NCBI GenBank assembly: GCA_947631945.1
Contig: CANRNI010000003.1
Span: 1 to 64,000, forward strand
From: an uncultured Clostridia bacterium
Lineage (GTDB): Bacteria; Bacillota; Clostridia; Oscillospirales; Acutalibacteraceae
Length of the DNA: 64,000 nucleotides
Direction: 5' to 3'
In this document: in pieces, positions 34,062-42,456 of the stretch
How positions within the stretch are numbered: the stretch's first letter is position 1
Layout of the letters: the number at the start of each line of letters is the position of its first letter
Made by a program: the position numbers and the translations under genes
The notes under the pieces: generated by a model
Databases searched by the model: none
The model's input: the letters and a program-made list of their open reading frames with translations, nothing else
What the model was told of the DNA's origin: nothing

Positions 34062-34511
34062 ATGAAAAAGGACAGACACAATCTAATTCTTGAATTGATA
34101 GAAAAATACAATATAAGTACGCAGGAGGAGCTGCTCGAAAAGCTTCTTTCGCGCGGAGTAGAGGTAACCCAAGCTACCGTTTCAAGGGATATAAAGGAGC
34201 TGCGGCTTGTAAAGCAGCCCGCCTCAAACGGTCAGTATAAATATCTCCAGGCGGCAGGCGCCGAGGAAAAATACATGAAATATTACGCTATTTTTTCGGA
34301 ATCGGTTACATTGGTAGATTACGCGCAAAATATATGTATGCTGAAATGTCATTCGGGAACCGCTCCGGCGGCCTGCGCCGCGCTTGACGCGCTCTCGCTT
34401 ACGGACGTTCTCGGAACGATAGCCGGAGACGACACAATATTTATGCTTTGCCGCAGCGAACGTGCGGCAGGCAATACAAAACGCGAAATTGAAGCGCTTT
34501 TAAAGTCATAA
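34062..34511 (+). CDS. argR: arginine repressor ArgR/AhrC
   Basis: A 149-residue repressor with an N-terminal winged helix (LLSRGVEVTQATVSRDIKEL, about 27-46) and a C-terminal oligomerisation and arginine-binding domain with CHSGTAPAACAALD (about 96-109) and LGTIAGDDTIFMLCR (about 116-130). It controls arginine biosynthesis and catabolism, and none of those genes is in the window. GAAGGGGAG precedes the ATG. Confidence 0.95.
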   Translation: MKKDRHNLILELIEKYNISTQEELLEKLLSRGVEVTQATVSRDIKELRLVKQPASNGQYKYLQAAGAEEKYMKYYAIFSESVTLVDYAQNICMLKCHSGTAPAACAALDALSLTDVLGTIAGDDTIFMLCRSERAAGNTKREIEALLKS

Positions 34512-34524
34512 GGAATGATGTGTT

Positions 34525-36234
34525 TTGCTTTCAAATTTAAAAATAGAAAATATAGCGATAATCGAAAGCGCGTCGATTGATTTTGAAAAAAATTTCAACT
34601 GCTTGACGGGTGAAACAGGCGCGGGCAAATCAATAGTTATAGATTCCATCAATGCCGTTCTCGGCGAAAAGACCTCACGCGAGCTTATAAGAACGGGAGA
34701 GAGCAGAGCGACGGTTTCCGCTTATTTTACCGATATTTCCAAAAGAACCGAAAGTATTCTTGAAGAATCGGGAATTCCGATTGAAGATGACGGTACGCTT
34801 CTTATAAGCCGCGTAATGACAAAGGACGGCAGAAACGTCTGTAAAGTGAACGGAGCGAGCGTTACGGTTTCCATGCTCAAAACAATAGGCTTAAGCCTTA
34901 TAAACATTCACGGTCAGGCAGACAATCAGGAGCTTATGTCGCCCGAAAAGCACTACACGTTTATAGACGCGGTTGCCGATAATTCCGCGCTTTTTTCCGA
35001 TTATACCGAGAAATATAACAGACTTCTTGAAATTAAATCCGAAATTAAAAAAATCACCGTAGATGAAACAATGAAAGCAAGACAAATCGACCTGCTTTCA
35101 TACCAGATAGACGAATTGAAAAAGGCCGATATCAGAATCGGAGAAAAGGACGAACTTTTATCAAGGAGAAACATAATAAACAATTCCCGTAAGCTCGCTT
35201 CCTCTCTTAGCGAAGCGTATGCCGCTATCGCGGGAGGAGACGATTACAGCGGGGCGGCGTCAATGCTATTCGACGCGGCGAGGGCGCTGTCTGCGGCGGC
35301 TGAGTTTCTGCCAGATGCCTCCGATTTGGCTGAATCCGTAAATGATATCGCATACACAATCGACGACTGTATTTCCGAAATAGATAATCTTATGGAGGAT
35401 ACCGTTTTTGACGAACGAGAGCTTTCGGATATAGAAGAAAGGCTCGACGTTATCTACAGGTTATCAAAAAAATACGGCGAAACAGAGGAAGAAATGCTTT
35501 TATTTCTTGACAAAGCCGAAGAAGAATTGCATAATATAACATATTCCGACGAGTTGCTTGAAAAATTGCGGACGGAATATGACAAGTACAAAAAACTGAC
35601 TTATGAAGCCGCGAAAAAGCTTTCGGAATCGAGAAAAACCGCGTCGGAGCATTTTTCCGAAAAAATCAGAAATGAGCTTGCGTTTCTCGATATGCCCGAA
35701 ACGAAATTTTTTGTAAATATCACCGAAACACCGTTTTCGGAAACGGGAATTGACAATATAGAATTTCTTATATCCGCTAACAGGGGAGAGGAGCCGAAGC
35801 CCCTTGCCAAAATAGCGTCGGGCGGCGAATTGTCAAGGATAATGCTTGCGATAAAGAGCGTGCTTGCCGATAAGGACGGCACCGATACTTTGATTTTTGA
35901 TGAAATAGATTCGGGAGTCAGCGGCCGCGCGGCAGGCAAAATCGCGCTGAAATTAAACGAAGTTTCAATGCACAGACAGGTTATCTGCATAACTCACCTA
36001 CCGTCGATAGCGGCATTCGCGGATCGTCATATGCTCATATCAAAGGCGGTCAAAGGCGAAAAGACATATACCTCCGTGACAAGTCTTGACGAAAGCGGAA
36101 GAATTGCGGAAATCGCAAGAATCATCGGAGGAAGCGAAGGCGACAGAATACACCTCGAATCCGCAAAGCTGTTGCTTGACGAGGCGAACGCTCATAAAAG
36201 AGTGAAAATCAATAAAAGAGGAGAAATCAAATGA
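34525..36234 (+). CDS. recN: DNA repair protein RecN (SMC-like)
   Basis: A 569-residue SMC-like ATPase that works in double-strand break repair. Walker A is LTGETGAGKSIVIDSINAVLG (in part, about 29-47), a split coiled coil spans about 150-360, the signature LSRIMLAIKSV follows GGE near 434, and Walker B is LIFDEIDSGVSG (about 456-467). The start codon is TTG 34525, supported by AAGGAA 9 bases upstream and by the family start LSNLKIENIAII. The next gene overlaps its stop by 4 bases. Confidence 0.95.
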   Translation: MLSNLKIENIAIIESASIDFEKNFNCLTGETGAGKSIVIDSINAVLGEKTSRELIRTGESRATVSAYFTDISKRTESILEESGIPIEDDGTLLISRVMTKDGRNVCKVNGASVTVSMLKTIGLSLINIHGQADNQELMSPEKHYTFIDAVADNSALFSDYTEKYNRLLEIKSEIKKITVDETMKARQIDLLSYQIDELKKADIRIGEKDELLSRRNIINNSRKLASSLSEAYAAIAGGDDYSGAASMLFDAARALSAAAEFLPDASDLAESVNDIAYTIDDCISEIDNLMEDTVFDERELSDIEERLDVIYRLSKKYGETEEEMLLFLDKAEEELHNITYSDELLEKLRTEYDKYKKLTYEAAKKLSESRKTASEHFSEKIRNELAFLDMPETKFFVNITETPFSETGIDNIEFLISANRGEEPKPLAKIASGGELSRIMLAIKSVLADKDGTDTLIFDEIDSGVSGRAAGKIALKLNEVSMHRQVICITHLPSIAAFADRHMLISKAVKGEKTYTSVTSLDESGRIAEIARIIGGSEGDRIHLESAKLLLDEANAHKRVKINKRGEIK

Positions 36235-37013
36235 AAATAGGCGTATGCGGCGGAATAGAACGGATAAAATCGGCGGCAGAATGTGGCTTTGACTATTTTG
36301 AAGCTGGCTTCGGAGTGTTTGCGTCATCCGACAGCGAAGCGTACGATAATTTGAAATCGGAATTAAAAAAATACGGTCTGCCGTGTAAAGCATCGAACAG
36401 CTTTATTCCGGGAGAAATCAAAATTGTCGGAAACGACGTTGATTACGATTGCATTGAATCGTATCTTGTTCGCGGCTACGAAAGAGCCGCCGAGTTGGGA
36501 GTAAAAACCGTAGTTCTCGGTTCGGGCTTTTCGAGAATGATACCCGAAAACTACCCGTACAATTACGCGGTAAACGATATAATAAAGTTTGTTAAGCTTT
36601 ACGCCGCCCCGTTGGCGGCACAATACGATATGATGCTTGTTCTTGAACCGATTTGCAAGGAGGAAACAAATATAATCAATACCGTCAGCGAAGGAGCAAT
36701 GCTCGCGTCGGCGATAAATATGCCGAACGTCGCGGCTCTCGCTGATTTGTATCATATGCATAAGGTTCACGATACATACGCGGACATACAAAATCTCAGG
36801 GGAATGATCCGGCATGCTCATATATCAAATCCAATACCTAACGACAAATCATTCAAACGCATATATATGAAATACCCGGACGAATACGATTATAAGGGAT
36901 TTTTTGACGCTCTTAAATATGCCGGCTGCGAACGCATTTCGATAGAAGCGCAGACCGCTGATTTTGAAAGCGATGCGCGGGAAGCGGTAAAAATCATGAA
37001 TATGTATAAGTAA
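36231..37013 (+). CDS. sugar phosphate isomerase/epimerase (xylose isomerase-like TIM barrel)
   Basis: A 260-residue AP endonuclease 2-like TIM barrel. Features include the N-terminal IGVCGGIERIKSAAECGFDYFE (in part), VLGSGFSRMIPENYPY (about 90-105), the metal-ligand strands MLVLEPICKEETN (about 135-147) and LADLYHMHK, IRHAHISNP (about 192-200) and a C-terminal ISIEAQT. Family members isomerise or epimerise sugars or polyols, but the substrate is not known. It overlaps recN by 4 bases (ATGA), an odd partner for a repair gene. Confidence 0.8.
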   Translation: MKIGVCGGIERIKSAAECGFDYFEAGFGVFASSDSEAYDNLKSELKKYGLPCKASNSFIPGEIKIVGNDVDYDCIESYLVRGYERAAELGVKTVVLGSGFSRMIPENYPYNYAVNDIIKFVKLYAAPLAAQYDMMLVLEPICKEETNIINTVSEGAMLASAINMPNVAALADLYHMHKVHDTYADIQNLRGMIRHAHISNPIPNDKSFKRIYMKYPDEYDYKGFFDALKYAGCERISIEAQTADFESDAREAVKIMNMYK

Positions 37014-37066
37014 AGTTAAATCGAATAGCATTGAACGCGCAAAACAGAATCGGAGGATATAAAAAT

Positions 37067-38293
37067 ATGACATTATATGACGAGCTTGTCGCAAGAGGAC
37101 TTATTGCGCAGGTAACAGACGAGGATGAAATCAAAGAGCTTATAAATAACGGTAAAGCTGTTTTCTATATCGGCTTTGACCCCACGGCGGACAGTCTGCA
37201 CGTAGGTCACTTTATGGCTCTTTGCCTTATGAAAAGATTGCAGATGGCAGGCAACCGCCCTATAGCTCTTATAGGCGGAGGTACAGGCATGATAGGCGAC
37301 CCGTCGGGCAGAACGGATATGCGGCAGGTCTTGACGAAAGAAACCATACAGCATAACTGTGACTGCTTTAAAAAACAGATGGAGCGCTTTATAGAGTTCG
37401 GCGAGGGCAAGGCTCTAATGGTCAATAACGCCGATTGGCTTCTCGGCCTTAATTATATAGAGCTTTTGCGCGAAGTCGGCGCTTGCTTCTCGGTCAACAA
37501 TATGCTCCGCGCAGAGTGCTATAAGCAGAGAATGGAAAAGGGGCTTTCTTTCCTTGAATTTAACTACATGATAATGCAGAGCTATGATTTTTACCACTTG
37601 TACAGACATTACGGCTGCAATATGCAGTTCGGCGGCGACGACCAGTGGTCGAATATGCTCGGCGGAACGGAGCTTATAAGGAAAAAACTCGGAAAAGACG
37701 CATACGCTATGACTATAACGCTGCTTCTCAATTCAGAAGGCAAAAAGATGGGCAAGACAGCTAAAGGCGCCGTATGGCTCGACCCCGAAAAAACCTCTCC
37801 CTATGAATTTTATCAGTACTGGAGAAACGTAGGCGACGAAGACGTGCTTAAATGCATAAGAATGTTAACGTTCCTGCCGCTTGAACAGATAGACGAAATG
37901 GACAGATGGGAAGGCAGCGAGCTTAACAAAGCAAAAGAAATCCTCGCGTATGAGCTTACAAAGCTCGTACACGGAGAAGATGAAGCGAAAAAAGCTCAGG
38001 AAACCGCGAAATCAATTTTCGGCGCGCAGACGAGCGTTGATTCAATGCCGACATTCGAGCTTTCAAAAGACGATTTCAAGGACGGAGTTATAGCCGTAAA
38101 TGAAATTCTTGTAAAAGCCGGAATAGCAAAATCGAAAGGAGAGGGGAGACGGCTTATAGAGCAAGGGGGCGTTACCGTTGACGACGTAAAACCCGCTTCG
38201 CCTATAGCGACAGTCGCTCTGTCAGATTTCGATAAGGGATATGTCGTAATCAAAAAAGGTAAAAAAATATTTATAAAAACAGTAATTAAATAA
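37067..38293 (+). CDS. tyrS: tyrosyl-tRNA synthetase
   Basis: A 408-residue class I synthetase. FYIGFDPTADSLHVGHFMAL (about 33-52) holds the HIGH-like HVGH, GGTGMIGDPSGR (about 74-85) binds ATP, and QFGGDDQWSNM and the KMSKS-type loop KKMGKT (about 236-241) are present. A C-terminal S4 domain (about 340-408) binds the tRNA. ATG 37067 is set by CGGAGG 9 bases upstream. A T-box leader, common before tyrS in Firmicutes, does not fit in the 53-bp gap. Confidence 0.96.
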   Translation: MTLYDELVARGLIAQVTDEDEIKELINNGKAVFYIGFDPTADSLHVGHFMALCLMKRLQMAGNRPIALIGGGTGMIGDPSGRTDMRQVLTKETIQHNCDCFKKQMERFIEFGEGKALMVNNADWLLGLNYIELLREVGACFSVNNMLRAECYKQRMEKGLSFLEFNYMIMQSYDFYHLYRHYGCNMQFGGDDQWSNMLGGTELIRKKLGKDAYAMTITLLLNSEGKKMGKTAKGAVWLDPEKTSPYEFYQYWRNVGDEDVLKCIRMLTFLPLEQIDEMDRWEGSELNKAKEILAYELTKLVHGEDEAKKAQETAKSIFGAQTSVDSMPTFELSKDDFKDGVIAVNEILVKAGIAKSKGEGRRLIEQGGVTVDDVKPASPIATVALSDFDKGYVVIKKGKKIFIKTVIK

Positions 38294-38336
38294 TTACAAA
38301 TTAACTATGGGGAACCCCATACGTGGGTTCCCCACG

Positions 38337-38364
38337 AAAAAACAGTCACACAGGACTGTTTTTT
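38337..38364 (+). terminator. terminator after tyrS
   Basis: AAAAAACAGTC pairs with GACTGTTTTTT across a 6-base loop, ending in a run of six T, the classic intrinsic form. Confidence 0.85.
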
Positions 38365-38510
38365 CTCCCCCTCCTGCGTTTTTTAAGGCAAAAGGAAATT
38401 TCGCGCTCTGCGGAGCGCGACACGGTGACGCTGTCCCCGTGACCCCTGCAAGCCTTTGTAAAGGCTTGACCGAAACTTTTATACTCTTTGCAACAAGTTT
38501 TTGACACGTT

Positions 38511-38542
38511 AAATTCCGCTGTGTTTACGCACAGCGGAATTT
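38511..38542. terminator. bidirectional terminator
   Basis: AAATTCCGCTGTG (38511-38523) and CACAGCGGAATTT (38530-38542) form a perfect 13-bp stem with a TTTACG loop. It lies 21 bp from the end of the minus-strand gene at 38564 and can serve both directions. Confidence 0.85.
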
Positions 38543-38563
38543 TTGCTAATCGAATGATAATTT

Positions 38564-39103
38564 TTACATCAAAAACGGGAATTTATTCTTAATAAATTCG
38601 GCGTAATCGCAGTCGGGTTTTTCTCTTAATTTGTTATCGTCTATTTCGGCTTGAACGATTGAAATAAAATTTTGCTTTTGCTTTTGCGATAAAGTTTCAT
38701 ACCGTTTTATTATCAGTTCGCCGCCGTTTTCTTTTTCTATGAACCATTTATACATATCGTCAATCTCGATTATTTCCGATATGTTTACTGCATTTTCGCA
38801 GACATACGCACAGTTGATATTTGTAGGGTTCTGAATATTCGGAACATTTTCACAGCAATAAATAACGCCGCGTTTTCCGGAATAAACGTCGGAAAATGCG
38901 TTTTTGTAATATTCATAATAAACGGGTGTTGAGTTTTCGTTAAATCCGTAAGGAAACCAATTATAAGGCCGTTTAACACGATGAACCGTGTAGAATGCCG
39001 CGACAACAATATTGCTTGAAAAATATACGTACGGTTTTCCGTGTTCGGAAATCATTGGTTCAAGTCTTTTCAGACCTTGTACGGACGTTCCATGATAAAG
39101 CAT
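38564..39103 (-). CDS. unknown protein, possible ADP-ribosyltransferase (PARP-like) fold
   Basis: A 179-residue cytoplasmic protein of no firmly recognised family. The N-terminus MLYHGTSVQGLKRLEP followed by HGKPYVYFSSN (about 21-31) and VAAFY resembles the first NAD-binding strands of PARP-type ADP-ribosyltransferases (H-G-T, then a Y-F-S strand). The rest has a cysteine-containing stretch (GVIYCCENVPN, about 79-89), an IIEID strand and a helical charged C-terminus ending KNKFPFLM. The catalytic Glu cannot be placed with confidence. No antitoxin partner is adjacent. A phage or toxin origin is possible but not shown. A decayed MITE lies just upstream. Confidence 0.55.
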   Translation of the reverse strand: MLYHGTSVQGLKRLEPMISEHGKPYVYFSSNIVVAAFYTVHRVKRPYNWFPYGFNENSTPVYYEYYKNAFSDVYSGKRGVIYCCENVPNIQNPTNINCAYVCENAVNISEIIEIDDMYKWFIEKENGGELIIKRYETLSQKQKQNFISIVQAEIDDNKLREKPDCDYAEFIKNKFPFLM

Positions 39104-39126
39104 ATTGCTCCAAGCCTTTCATTTGC

Positions 39127-39167
39127 TCGGCAAATGCGTCCGCCGCTAATTGTGAGATTTTGTCTTA
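39127..39167. repeat. decayed half copy of the MITE-like repeat (copy F)
   Basis: CGGCAAATGCGTCCGCCGC followed by TAATTGTGAGATTTTGTCTT matches the right half of the 73-bp form (GGTAAATGCGGTAACCGC, then TAATTGTGCGGTGTTGCCT) with scattered substitutions. The left half is lost. Confidence 0.5.
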
Positions 39168-39171
39168 AATG

Positions 39172-39795
39172 TTATATTATATTCTTTGCTTTAAGGTAAG
39201 CTATAATAATATCGGCGCATTTATCGTAGGAAAGAGCGGACGTATTAAGACAAATGTCATAATTTTCCATATTGCTGCGTTTATTGCCGGTAAAATATTC
39301 GTAATGAGAATTTCGTTTTTTATCGACCTTTTCAATTCGGTTTTCGGCGTCCTTCAACGAAATACAAAGACGTTCCGCCTCTGTTTTTATTCTGTCGTTT
39401 TTATCTGCGTAAATAAAAACCTTAACAAGATTTTTCCTGCCTTCTAAAACGAAATCGGCGCATCTTCCTATTACTATGAACGATTCCTTTTCGGCAAGCT
39501 CCTTTAAAACCTTTGCCTGATAATTAAACAGGTTTTCTTCGGATGTAAATTCACTACTCGACGGCGGTATAAGCTCGCCCTTATAAATATATTTTGAAAA
39601 ACGGAAAAGCGGATTACTTTTAAGCTCCTCGTCCGAACGGGCAAACAGGTCAAGACTTATTCCGCTGTCCTCGGAAGCAAGCTGCAAAATATCCTGCTCG
39701 TAAAGCTTTATTCCGAGCTTCTTTTTCAGTTCTTCTCCCACATAGCTGCCGCCGCTGCCGCAAGTACGGGCAATCGTTATAATGTATCTTTCCAT
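39172..39795 (-). CDS. cytidylate kinase-like family protein
   Basis: A 207-residue P-loop kinase-like protein: MERYIITIARTCGSGGSYVG at the N-terminus carries a modified Walker A (GSGGSYVG), followed by KLYEQDIL, FIVIGRCADFVL (about 98-109) and VFIYADKNDR. The gut Clostridia have many such stand-alone proteins, named after Cmk but of unproven substrate. The start at 39795 rests on GGAAAGGGG upstream and on the promoter at 39829-39857. The frame is open to 39900 but that part is very AT-rich. Monocistronic. Confidence 0.82.
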   Translation of the reverse strand: MERYIITIARTCGSGGSYVGEELKKKLGIKLYEQDILQLASEDSGISLDLFARSDEELKSNPLFRFSKYIYKGELIPPSSSEFTSEENLFNYQAKVLKELAEKESFIVIGRCADFVLEGRKNLVKVFIYADKNDRIKTEAERLCISLKDAENRIEKVDKKRNSHYEYFTGNKRSNMENYDICLNTSALSYDKCADIIIAYLKAKNII

Positions 39796-39828
39796 TTTGT
39801 ACGCCCCTTTCCTGATATTTACAATTAT

Positions 39829-39857
39829 ATTATAGTATTTAATGAAAAATTTTTCAA
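39829..39857 (-). promoter_or_regulatory. promoter of the cytidylate-kinase-like gene
   Basis: TTGAAA (39852-39857), 17-bp spacer and TATAAT (39829-39834) on the minus strand, 33 bp before the start codon. Confidence 0.75.
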
Positions 39858-39902
39858 TAACATTTATAAATTTTGTTGAAAATATATAAAAAATATACAA
39901 AA

Positions 39903-39929
39903 ACGGTATTTTTGCATAAAAAATACCGT
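39903..39929 (-). terminator. terminator after the unknown gene at 39938
   Basis: ACGGTATTTT and AAAATACCGT form a 10-bp stem. On the minus strand TTTTTG follows directly. Confidence 0.75.
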
Positions 39930-39937
39930 AAATTTGC

Positions 39938-40819
39938 TTATTGATTCAAAGTCGAACTCATTTTAGGCTTGTTCTTTTTCGGTTTGTATTTCGGCGGATT
40001 CTCAAGTCTCATTCTCGCGCTTTTGCTCGATTTAAGAATCTTATTGACCTTTATAAAAGGTTCCATTATCGTGTCGCTGACATATTTAAGAACGTTTTGG
40101 TGCATATCGCCCTGATAATCGTATGAAGCGAGCATGGTAACTATAATAACGTCCTGAACCTCGTTTGAGCCGTCCTCGTAAATCTCATTGAGAATACCGA
40201 AAAGCTTTTTCATTTTCTGCGGATTGTTTTCTTTTATTGTCGCATATACAAGCGGATTTACAACGTTTACAAAAAACTCCTCGCATAAAAATTCATCATA
40301 TTTTTCAATGTGCTTTTTGTATTCATCTTTAATTGACGGATACATTGCGGAAAGCCTGATAGCGAGTGTTGCCGAGTCGTAAAACACGGAGCCGCTTCTG
40401 ACGTCCGAACGCGATACCGTCGCCTGCGCCTTAACGGTCTGCTGTCTTTTTGCCACCTGCTTAGGACTGTACGCCTCATCGAGATTCTCCGATATTTCGT
40501 TGACAACAGATTTAACGTCCTTAATGCTGTATTCGTCAAGTATCAAAAGATAGCTTGCTATCAGAGTGTAGTCGCGGTCGTCCTCGCTTTCGGCTCCCTT
40601 TTCGCCCGTAAGGAGCCTTATTTTGTTGTCGCTGAAAAGAACTCTTAAAGAACCTTTTTCACCCTTGTAAGCAAGAAATGACGTTTTATCGTCTCTTGTA
40701 AATACGGGGACTTCTCCTTTCGCCGTATTATCGGGAATAACGGGCTGAAATCCGAGCTTGTCGGCAACGGGTTTCAGCTCGGTATACAGCGTATTGAAAA
40801 CTGTGTTTAATTCTATCAT
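39938..40819 (-). CDS. conserved-looking protein of unknown function
   Basis: A 293-residue soluble protein I do not recognise. The N-terminal about 110 residues alternate strands and helices (LNTVFNTLYTELKPVADKLGF, in part, then VPVFTRDDKTSFLAYKG), similar in feel to small ligand or chaperone-type domains. The C-terminal half (about 145-275) is helical. The last 30 residues are Lys/Pro-rich (PPKYKPKKNKPKMSS) and might bind nucleic acid or membranes. It follows the FGGY kinase by 24 bp on the same strand and is ended by a terminator, so it is the last gene of the dnaX-recR run. Confidence 0.7.
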   Translation of the reverse strand: MIELNTVFNTLYTELKPVADKLGFQPVIPDNTAKGEVPVFTRDDKTSFLAYKGEKGSLRVLFSDNKIRLLTGEKGAESEDDRDYTLIASYLLILDEYSIKDVKSVVNEISENLDEAYSPKQVAKRQQTVKAQATVSRSDVRSGSVFYDSATLAIRLSAMYPSIKDEYKKHIEKYDEFLCEEFFVNVVNPLVYATIKENNPQKMKKLFGILNEIYEDGSNEVQDVIIVTMLASYDYQGDMHQNVLKYVSDTIMEPFIKVNKILKSSKSARMRLENPPKYKPKKNKPKMSSTLNQ

Positions 40820-40843
40820 ATTTTAATAATCCTTTCGTGGCAG

Positions 40844-42442
40844 TCAGCCGTTGAGCGCCGCAAAATTGTTCTTATTGGATTTATAAAGATTTTTAAACGT
40901 CACAAACTGCTTATCGTAAAGAGCTTTCTTAGATGTGTCGGGATAATAAGTCTTTACAACGGGAATAAGCTTCTTTGCTTCGCTTACGCCCTTAATCATT
41001 CCGAGTCCGCACGCTACGATAACAGCGGCTCCTACAGCGCCTACGTTCTGAGGACTGTCAACTGTTTCGACCGTTTTTCCCGTAATATCGGCAAGTATCT
41101 GACAGGTAACGGGTGAAAGCGCGCCGCCGCCGACAAAACGTATTTTCTGCGAAGTTTTAACTTTTTTCTCCTGAACCTCGGTGAACCAGCGAAGATGAAA
41201 GCAAACGCCCTCGATAACAGCTCTTAAAAGCTCGGATTTACCAGTTTCAAGACTTATATTAAAGAACATTCCTCTTGCGTTGGGGTCTTCAAAGGGACAC
41301 CTGTTCCCGTGGAGCCAGGGAGTAAAAATAACGCCGTTCGCGCCCGCCGGCACCTTTTCTATAACCTCCGACATATAATCGTATAGGCTTGTGTATTCGG
41401 CCTCATAAGAATCTGTGATTTTTTCTTTTTTAAGATAAACTCCCACTTCATCAAGGCAGAGATGGTCTTTAGCCCATTCGAGGCATTTTCCCGCTGTTTC
41501 AAGCTCCGCGAAATAATTATACTTACCCGGGTCGGCGCCTATAACGGCCGCTATCATAGCACTTGCATCAACAATGCTCTTATCGACTACTGTTGAGACC
41601 CAGCCCGATGTCCCCGAATAAACGTGCGTATCGCCCATTTCAACCGACCCCGCACCTACGCCTATAAGAGAAGCGTCACCGCCGCCGCCGAAAACGGCAA
41701 TACCAGGCTCAAGATGAAGCTCCTCCGCCGCCTTTTCGGTAAGCTCGCCGATTTTATCGGTGCAGGCTTTTATTTCGGGCATATGCTCAAATTTTACGCC
41801 GAGCATATCGGTCATATCCTTGCTCCAGCACTGTTTGCCCTTTCTTATATCGTAAAGCATGGTAGCAAAAGCCGAATCGGGAGTCATGCAAAATTCTCCC
41901 GTCATGCGGCATATAAGATATTCTTTTACGTCGAGCCATTTATATACTTTTTTGAAATTATCCGGCTCATGAGCCTCAACCCATTTGTATTTCCATACAG
42001 GATCCTTTACGGAGGCGGCTACCGCGCCTGTAATCTGCAAGGATTTCAGGAGCTTCGGTATATTGGCGCCGGCAATCTGCGGACCATATGCAATTCCTTT
42101 TTTCAGCTCTTCTCTTGCTCTCTGATCCATATAGCTCATTGCTCTGCGGACGTGTCTGCCGTTTCTGTCAACGAGAACAACGCCCTGCATCTGCGAACAG
42201 AAAGATATTCCGCTTATATCTTTAGCTTTTATACCCGATTTCTTCAAAGCTGTTTTTGTGGTTTCACACATCGCGCTCCACCATTCGTCCGGCTCCTGTT
42301 CGGCTCCTCCGTCGGGAAAAACATAAAGCTCATATCCCTGAGAATCCGCGCCGAGAAGCTTTACCGTATCGGAAATTTCAAAAACACAGGTTTTTACGCC
42401 CGTTGTGCCGATATCATATGTAATTGCGTATTTTTTATCCAT
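40844..42442 (-). CDS. FGGY-family carbohydrate kinase (xylulokinase-like)
   Basis: A 532-residue sugar kinase with the FGGY architecture: the N-terminal ATPase strand ITYDIGTTGVKTCVFEI (about 6-22), ISFCSQMQGVVLVD and MSYMDQRA in the sugar-binding half, and the C-terminal FGGY signature area RFVGGGALSPVTCQILADI (about 437-455) and VGAVGAAVIVACGLG. The 532-residue length is slightly over xylulokinase (about 490-500). Xylulose is the best guess, while ribulose, gluconate or erythritol are possible. ATG 42442 is chosen over 42460 because GGAGG lies between them. With araD at 53.8 kb it fits pentose use. Confidence 0.88.
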   Translation of the reverse strand: MDKKYAITYDIGTTGVKTCVFEISDTVKLLGADSQGYELYVFPDGGAEQEPDEWWSAMCETTKTALKKSGIKAKDISGISFCSQMQGVVLVDRNGRHVRRAMSYMDQRAREELKKGIAYGPQIAGANIPKLLKSLQITGAVAASVKDPVWKYKWVEAHEPDNFKKVYKWLDVKEYLICRMTGEFCMTPDSAFATMLYDIRKGKQCWSKDMTDMLGVKFEHMPEIKACTDKIGELTEKAAEELHLEPGIAVFGGGGDASLIGVGAGSVEMGDTHVYSGTSGWVSTVVDKSIVDASAMIAAVIGADPGKYNYFAELETAGKCLEWAKDHLCLDEVGVYLKKEKITDSYEAEYTSLYDYMSEVIEKVPAGANGVIFTPWLHGNRCPFEDPNARGMFFNISLETGKSELLRAVIEGVCFHLRWFTEVQEKKVKTSQKIRFVGGGALSPVTCQILADITGKTVETVDSPQNVGAVGAAVIVACGLGMIKGVSEAKKLIPVVKTYYPDTSKKALYDKQFVTFKNLYKSNKNNFAALNG

Positions 42443-42456
42443 TGGTTTTCCTCCGT

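Larger units (their letters stand above)
38294..38563. other. structured intergenic region with five hairpins
   Basis: This 270-bp gap has no gene but a chain of hairpins. GGGGAACCC with GGGTTCCCC lies at 38309-38333, a terminator at 38337-38364, GCGCTC-TGCG-GAGCGC near 38402-38417, CAAGCCTTT-GT-AAAGGCTTG near 38448-38467, and a bidirectional terminator at 38511-38542. The middle part resembles G+C-rich intergenic repeats common in Clostridia, an impression I cannot verify here. Confidence 0.6.

Noticed and set aside
37014-37066. T-box leader upstream of tyrS
   Set aside because: The gap is only 53 bp, too short for a specifier loop, T-box sequence and terminator.
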